Source of the DNA: Neoechinorhynchus agilis
Taxonomy: Eukaryota > Acanthocephala
DNA length: 64,000 nt
Direction: 5' to 3'
NCBI GenBank assembly: GCA_051530055.1
Contig: CM121342.1
Location: 1,116,001-1,180,000, forward strand
Part shown: piece after piece, positions 58,641 to 64,000 of the stretch
How the letters are laid out: each line of letters opens with the position of its first letter
Position numbering within the stretch: position 1 is the stretch's first letter
Notes under the pieces: model-generated
Databases searched by the model: none
What the model saw: only the letters and a program-made list of their open reading frames with translations
Told to the model about the DNA's origin: nothing
Translations under genes and position numbers: made by a program

Positions 58641-59390
58641 AAATAGTTTTACCAACAAAAATGGAATAAATCGATTGCTCATAAAAAATTTTAAAAGTTT
58701 TGTAGCCGAGTGATCTAAATTCAATTCAGTTTGTTAAATCTCGACCGAATCTTACCAACTATAATAACGCTGGCATCAAGTGAGAAAATCGCGTGAATCG
58801 CTTTTCTCTTTTCAATAAAAATTTTTCGTTTTTATTATGAGCTCTCTAAGCCATGAAAGCGGCTATAGTCGTCATCGGGCTTCGGTCCATGACCGATACC
58901 TACTGTTTTTTATGTAGATACTCGCACGATTACGGTATTTAAGTGGGATGTTCTCGGTTTTACCTCTAAAGAATATTACAACGAGAAACTTTCTATCCGC
59001 CAAGGCATGCGTTAGTAATCTCTGAAGCATGACAACCGATTTGCGTCTTCTAAGACGTTAATGACGAATGACTTAGTTGACGCATCAAGAAATATGATCG
59101 ATGCAAGCCATAAAGTCCTTAAGACGACTAGAAGTTCCCTTTCACTAATTTTGAACTTTACTCATGTAATGTTGATCGGAATTAATTTTTATTAAGGATA
59201 ATATATAGAAATTTTTAGGGCCACGGTTTTACACGCATTGGAAACTGTTAATTAGACGCCAGAATATAAAACAAATGCTTAAATCTACTGCAGGATTGTT
59301 TCGCTCATTACAAATAATCCGACAGATAAGAAGTTTTTGTAGCATTAGATTTGTTAATTTTAAGTCATTCATACCACCGCTCTGGATCAC
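58641..59390. other. Spacer between two opposed LINEs
   Basis: No ORF of note. Probably includes 3' UTRs of both flanking elements, which point toward each other. Confidence 0.45.
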
Positions 59391-61715
59391 TCAGCTGCCG
59401 TCCTGATGTAACGGTCGAAAGGACGGATGCAGCGTTCCCTCCCATTGCACAGCCAGACTTTTGTTTTGTAGGAGGAATGACCCTGATCTCGGATCGCCAG
59501 TGATCCGTATCAATCTCCCGGACAATTGCTTGATCAGGTTCAGTGCCGCGATACCAAACGACTCGAGTGTTTCGAAGCCAAATGAAACGAAATGATAATT
59601 TCGACTCAGGTACCTGTATTTTGTCTTTTTGCGTTCCTCGCGAATTTTATGTTGCTGGCTGCGAATGGCGTCCCAGAGAACGCATTTTATTTCTCGCCAC
59701 TGGAATACTTTAACACCTTCAGGTCTACGGTCATCGAGTCGGCAAAGATGACTCGGCTCTAGGATGTTGGGCACATTAGCAGTATTCAGGGCACGACTAA
59801 GAGCATTGCGTTCATTTCGCCGTGTCGTGAGTACCTGCCGCCTTATTGCCGACAGAAGAGACCATGACGCCCCGGTGGTTCCACGGTGACTCCGCAACGG
59901 CAGCGATGGGATGTCGGTACCCAAAGTCTCAGGGAATCTGCAATCCTTACGGACTCGTCGGAGAGAAGAATACTCACAGAAGGGCTCGGGATAGCGTTGA
60001 GACAAGCACCTGATTCTCTAGTAGAGACTGCCGCCAATCGAGTTTGCTTCACCAGGTAACGAGAATCTCAAATTAGAGAGTTGTGAATTCTTGCTATCAA
60101 GGGTGAGTCCCAAACTGATTGTTTGCAAACATTGACTGGTACCTGTTCGCTGCTGCCTGAATATCCATACCAAAGATTAAGCGCCTCCACGAAATCATCA
60201 TCAAAAGTGTAATTCTCGAAAATAACGCATGGAAATATTTTGCGGCTTGCTTCATACGATCCCAAACAAGCTGGCAGAGAAATATCGGCTGCTTTTCGGA
60301 TACCTAAACTGCCGGACGACACAGGCAAGGACGCTTGACGCCACGCCTCGTCCGACAGCTTAATATTTGGAATTTTCTCGAGAGAGGCTTTCACCGTCTA
60401 GTCTAATTTTGCCAGCTTATCCTTATGTCTAAAAAGGTGCTGTGCGTAACTTATACAGCAATTTTGGAATGAAGAGGATGTTCTTGATAAGGAACAGAGC
60501 GTCGTTCGAAGATAATTTATTAACTCGTTCGCACAGCGCCGAAAGTTGCGGTTGAAGATCGGCAATCTCTGCTTCAACATTAGAACCAAAAATGCAGCTA
60601 CCTAAAAGACTCAACCGGTAGTAGTGATCAATTCTATCCCCGGTGACAGGTTCTAAAAATCTCTTACGATAGTTTACCTGGAAGCCTCATCTTCCACGTT
60701 CATCACAACAATCTCGCATTTCTCAGCATTCAATTCAATGCCAATTTTCGCCGTCTCCGTCATGAGTGTCTCTAAATCGCGCAGTACAACAGAGGGGTTA
60801 TCTCCGAGCGCTTCATCGTCCAAGTACCAGCCGTTATAGCTGGACTGGAGAGAGTGCGCGACGGGATTGACTGCAAGTGAGAAGACTATTGGGTCCCAAA
60901 GAATCCCCTGGGTATTAACGAAATAACGAAATGCTTCTGGTGCGTGATCTCTAACTACTTCGAGCAAATCTGCTCGGTGAACTGTGTTGAGTGCATTTTT
61001 GAAATCACATTTCAAGATCTCGCACGGCTTTAAGTTTCCGATGATGAACTTGCGGAGTGAATGAACAATCGCCTCTGCGCCACAAGGTGTACAGCTGTCT
61101 AACTGAGTAGGGGAAGCAGCATTCCTACTTTTTCCGCTATCCTTTATCTAAAATTTTTGCGGTTAAGCGGCGCAGTTGTTCCAATTGCAATGCGACCAAT
61201 CCCACCTTCCTTTTTTGAGAGGGCATACAAAGATGCGCTGAAAAATAGTTCAATTGCTTTCGAATCAACTTGGCTCCTGCAAATTGGTCGACTACTCGTG
61301 CCAATGCATCTTCAACAGACTGGGCAGCGTCACCTACCTAAAAAGAAGTCATATCCTTGAAATGTTGAGGTCGCATCTTGTCAAGCCCGTAGAGAGGAGA
61401 TTGCCATCAACAATTCTGATTTCGATGATGAAACATAATGGATCGTATCGAAGGACGAGGATACTTCGAAATACTGACGACCGCCATCACTGGGACGTTT
61501 GGAACGAAGGGTTCGTAAAGTTTCTTCGTTATCTTTGGCGAGACTGCCCATTGATGATAAAAGACGAACTGCTCCTCTGACATCTCCGTCTGCGAGCTTC
61601 GAAGAAATGCGTCCAGCAACTGACCGATTTGAGTTTCGGCGGTGGTCACGCTCCTGGACACACTCCTTACGTAGCTCTCATACTGTCGAAAGGCATTGAG
61701 TAAAATTTTTGCCAA
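59391..61715 (-). mobile_element. RLE-type LINE, second long copy
   Basis: Minus-strand copy reaching further 5' than the plus-strand one. Seen 5' to 3': MRPQHFKDM (about 61370), ALSKKEGGIGRIAIG (61200), CTPCGAEAI, ILKCDFKNALNTVHRADLLE (60990), SSYNGWYLDDEALGDNPSVV (60820), IGIELNAEKCEIVV, LLGSCIFGSNV (60600), LPVSSGSLGIRKAADISLPA (60300), HRCRCGVTVEPPGRHGLFC (59880) and DRRPEGVKVFQWREIKCVLWDA (59690). The catalytic YLDD is kept; the endonuclease has PEG in place of PDG. It is broken into several frames. Different subfamily from 56820-58640 but nearly identical in part to 46696-47265. Confidence 0.84.
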
Positions 61716-62212
61716 AAGAACTTATTCGCTCTTTTATTTTTGTGGTCAAAGATCATTCAGAAACATCGCTGCCAGGTGTGCCGAAGGGTTTTTTGCGTGA
61801 GAAGCGCATCAGGGAAAATCTATGGAGGTTCCGGTTTGTTTGCCTCAAAGTCAGGATAAGAAATACCTGGAACGATCTACAATGTTTGAGGAAGGATCTC
61901 GATATATGTAAGCAGTATTTGTCAGAAGTGTTGGGAAAGGAGGAATTTTCGCGTGTGATGGATATCGCGCTGGATGCTGGCCAAACTGCGAAGCGAACTT
62001 CCAAAGATCGAATGAAAGCGAAATATGCCGCGTTATGCGAATCGAAGGTCGATCCGAGCCGACCGAGGAGTCAATCATATCCCGAGGAAACCCGGGATCG
62101 TGAGGACTCTAGCGGGCATCGGTCGGTCGGTAGGACACTCATTAACCAGAAGGATGAGTTGTCTGCCGTCATTAATCTCATGTGAACCTCCACTCCACTT
62201 CACTCGCATGGT

Positions 62213-62269
62213 AGATTACACCCTGAAGAAGCCGTTGGACGGCGAAAGCTAGGTGTTTCAATAAAATCT
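62213..62269 (+). ncRNA. Candidate hammerhead ribozyme, copy 1
   Basis: Order of a type I hammerhead: stem I strand AGATT-ACACC, core CTGAAGA (62223-62229), stem II GCCG/CGGC with loop TTGGA (62231-62243), core GAAA (62244-62247), a minimal stem III made of the palindrome AGCT, cleavage triplet CTA with predicted cut after A62251, and the returning stem I strand GGTGT...AATCT. One extra A lies between the core and stem II, unlike the usual G-C closing pair. The AGCT palindrome would allow dimeric folding, as known for Penelope-type hammerheads. Confidence 0.58.
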
Positions 62270-62937
62270 CTCTCTTTCAGTCGGATTGTCAATCAAACAA
62301 TCATCAATAGATAAAACATGCGGCTGAACAACCAAGCAGCGCTTAGTAATCTTATCGACATGCGGATGGACAGTCGATCTTCGCTGCTGCTAAGAATTAC
62401 ATTGCGATGTTGGAGCGTCTGAAGGGTCACGAACAACGGATTCAGTTCCTCACAAGGTGCCTCCGAAATAAAATACTCCCTGCATTCCTCGATGGTGTCC
62501 GTGTGCCGAAGGAGTTTTTTTGCGTGAGAAGCGCATCAGGGAAAATCTATGGAGGTTCGGTTTGTTTGCCTCCAAAGCCAGGATAAAAATGCCGCAGACG
62601 ATCTACAATGTTTGAGGAAGGATCTCGATATATGTAAGCAGTATTTGTCAGAAGTGTTGGGAAAGGAGGAATTTTCGCGTGTGATGGATATCGCGCTGGA
62701 TGCTGGCCAAACTGCGAAGCAAACTTCCAAAGATCGAATGAAAGCGAAATATGCCGCGTTATGCGAATCGAAGGTCGATCCGAGCCGACCGAGGAGTCAA
62801 TCATATCCCGAGAAACCCGGGATCGTGAGGACTCTAGCGGGCATCGGTCGGTCGGTAGGACACTCATTAACCAGAAGGATGAGTTGTCTGCCGTCATTAA
62901 TCTCATGTGAACCTCCACTCCACTTCACTCGCATGGT

Positions 62938-62994
62938 AGATTACACCCTGAAGAAGCCGTTGGACGGCGAAAGCTAGGTGTTTCATTAAAATCT
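62938..62994 (+). ncRNA. Candidate hammerhead ribozyme, copy 2
   Basis: Same motif as at 62213-62269, 725 bp downstream in the next repeat unit. One difference, in the stem I bulge (CATTAAAA for CAATAAAA), leaves all core bases and stems intact. Confidence 0.58.
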
Positions 62995-63660
62995 CTCTCT
63001 TTCAGTCGGATTGTCTATCAAACAATCATCAATAGGTGAAACATGCGGCTGAACAACTAAGCAGCGCTTAGTAATCTTATCGACATGCAGATGGACAGTC
63101 CGATCTTCGCTGCTGCCAAGAATTACATTGCGATGTTGGAGCGTCTTAAGGGTCACGAACAACGGATTCATTTCCTCACAAGGTGCCTCCGAAATAAAAT
63201 ACTCCCTGCATTCCTCGATGGTGTCCATGTGCCGAAGGGTTTTGCGTGAGAAGCGCATCGGGAAAATCTATGGAGGGTTCCGGTTTGTTTGCCTCAAAGT
63301 CAGGATAAGAAATACCTGGAACGATCTACAATGTTTGAGGAAGGATCTCGATATATGTTAGCAGTATTTGTCAGAAGTGTTGGGAAAGGAGGAATTTTCG
63401 CGTGTGATGGATATCGCGCTAGATGCTGGCCAAACTGCGAAGCGAACTTCCAAAGATCGAATGAAAGCGAAATATGCCGCGTTATGCGAATCGAAGGTCG
63501 ATCCGAGCCGACCGAGGAGTCAATCATATCCCGAGAAACCCGGGATCGTGAGGACTCTAGCGGGCATCGGTCAGTCGGTAGGACACTCATTAACCAGAAG
63601 GATGAGTTGTCTGCCGTCATTAATCTCATGTGAACCTCCACTCCACTTCACTCGCATGGT

Positions 63661-63717
63661 AGATTACACCCTGAAGAAGCCGTTGGACGGCGAAAGCTAG
63701 GTGTTTCAATAAAATCT
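63661..63717 (+). ncRNA. Candidate hammerhead ribozyme, copy 3
   Basis: Same as copy 1 over the whole 57-nt motif, in the third unit. All three lie just 3' of the coding piece (frame ending TLKKPLDGES overlaps the motif) and just 5' of a CTCTCTCTTTCAG acceptor-like tract. Confidence 0.58.
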
Positions 63718-64000
63718 CTCTCTTTCAGTCGGATTGTCAATCAAACAATCATCAATAGATAAAACATGCGGCTGAACAACCAAGCAGCGCTTAGTAATCT
63801 TATCGACATGCGGATGGACAGTCCGATCTTCGCTGCTGCTAAGAATTACATTGCGATGTTGGAGCGTCTGAAGGGTCACGAACAACGGATTCAGTTCCTC
63901 ACAAGGTGCCTCCGAAATAAAATACTCCCTGCATTCCTCGATGGTGTCCGTGTGCCGAAGGGTTTTTTGCGCGAGAAGCGCATCAGGGAAAATCTATGGA

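Larger units (their letters stand above)
61720..64000 (+). repeat. Tandem array, 725-bp unit, ~3 copies to window edge (Penelope-like)
   Basis: The marker GTGCCGAAGG begins at 61778, 62503, 63229 and 63952 (periods 725, 726, 723). Units are a few percent different. Each carries an ORF piece with RLKGHEQRIQFLTRCLRNKI..PAFLDG, then DLDICKQYLSEVLGKEEF and DIALDAGQTAK.TSKDRMKAKY. An N-terminal FL..CL..(I)P pattern followed by helices is what I know from Penelope-like retroelement ORFs, and tandem pseudo-LTR copies are normal for that group. No reverse transcriptase is inside the window; the array runs off its end. The element appears broken or partial; it is recent by its low divergence. Family assignment is moderate. 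Confidence 0.72.

Noticed and set aside
61778-63990. CRISPR or satellite DNA interpretation of the terminal repeats
   Set aside because: Units are 725 bp, coding in part and without short spacers; a retroelement-type tandem array fits better.

Overview
This is a 64 kb piece of an AT-rich animal (metazoan) nuclear genome. Evidence: spliced genes with many short GT-AG introns (often 42-66 nt, acceptors like TTTTAG), animal-only families (a basigin-type Ig protein, a muscarinic acetylcholine receptor, a USP32-type deubiquitinase) and abundant non-LTR retrotransposons. The receptor is closest in motif to the invertebrate B/GAR-2 type, which argues for a protostome rather than a vertebrate. I cannot name the species.

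Layout. 0-2.6 kb: V-ATPase subunit F (+) and a one-exon SLC17 transporter (-). 4.6-6.5 kb: a truncated Jockey-like LINE. 7.3-11.2 kb: a copper-transporting P1B ATPase (ATP7 type, -). 12.4-12.8 kb: a short tandem array. 13.2-16.2 kb: PTCD3/mS39, a mitoribosomal PPR protein (+). 16.2-20.3 kb: gene-poor, with fold-back and LINE-tail debris. 20.4-22.9 kb: a Ser/Thr-rich single-pass membrane protein (+). 23.7-30 kb: an RTE-type LINE, unrecognised open frames, then a two-ORF LINE with zinc knuckles and APE endonuclease (all -). 30.2 kb: a small 4-TM protein. 31-36.9 kb: SINE, LINE and fold-back fragments. 37.2-38.6 kb: basigin-like gene and a hypothetical ORF (+). 40.4-42.6 kb: muscarinic receptor (-). 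44.8-47.3 kb: a large palindrome and LINE pieces. 47.5-54.6 kb: USP32-like gene (-). 56.4-61.7 kb: fold-back element and two opposed copies of a LINE with a restriction-like endonuclease (RLE). 61.7-64 kb: about three copies of a 725-bp tandem repeat with a Penelope-like coding piece and a candidate hammerhead ribozyme in each unit.

The most interesting signal is a set of four interruptions in conserved genes (two in ATP7, one in PTCD3, one in the muscarinic receptor). No GT-AG pair removes them in frame, yet their removal restores ungapped family alignments and, for ATP7, one continuous frame across nine exons. Each is bounded by inverted repeats that would fold its two ends together. They look like non-conventional hairpin introns. 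The same window is full of fold-back (inverted-dimer) elements, some inside ordinary GT-AG introns of the USP32 gene, so hairpin introns may come from such insertions. Family identities were assigned by reading motifs and from memory of homologues; no search was run.

The host genes are mostly housekeeping or membrane genes with no obvious shared pathway; neighbours look independent, not operonic.
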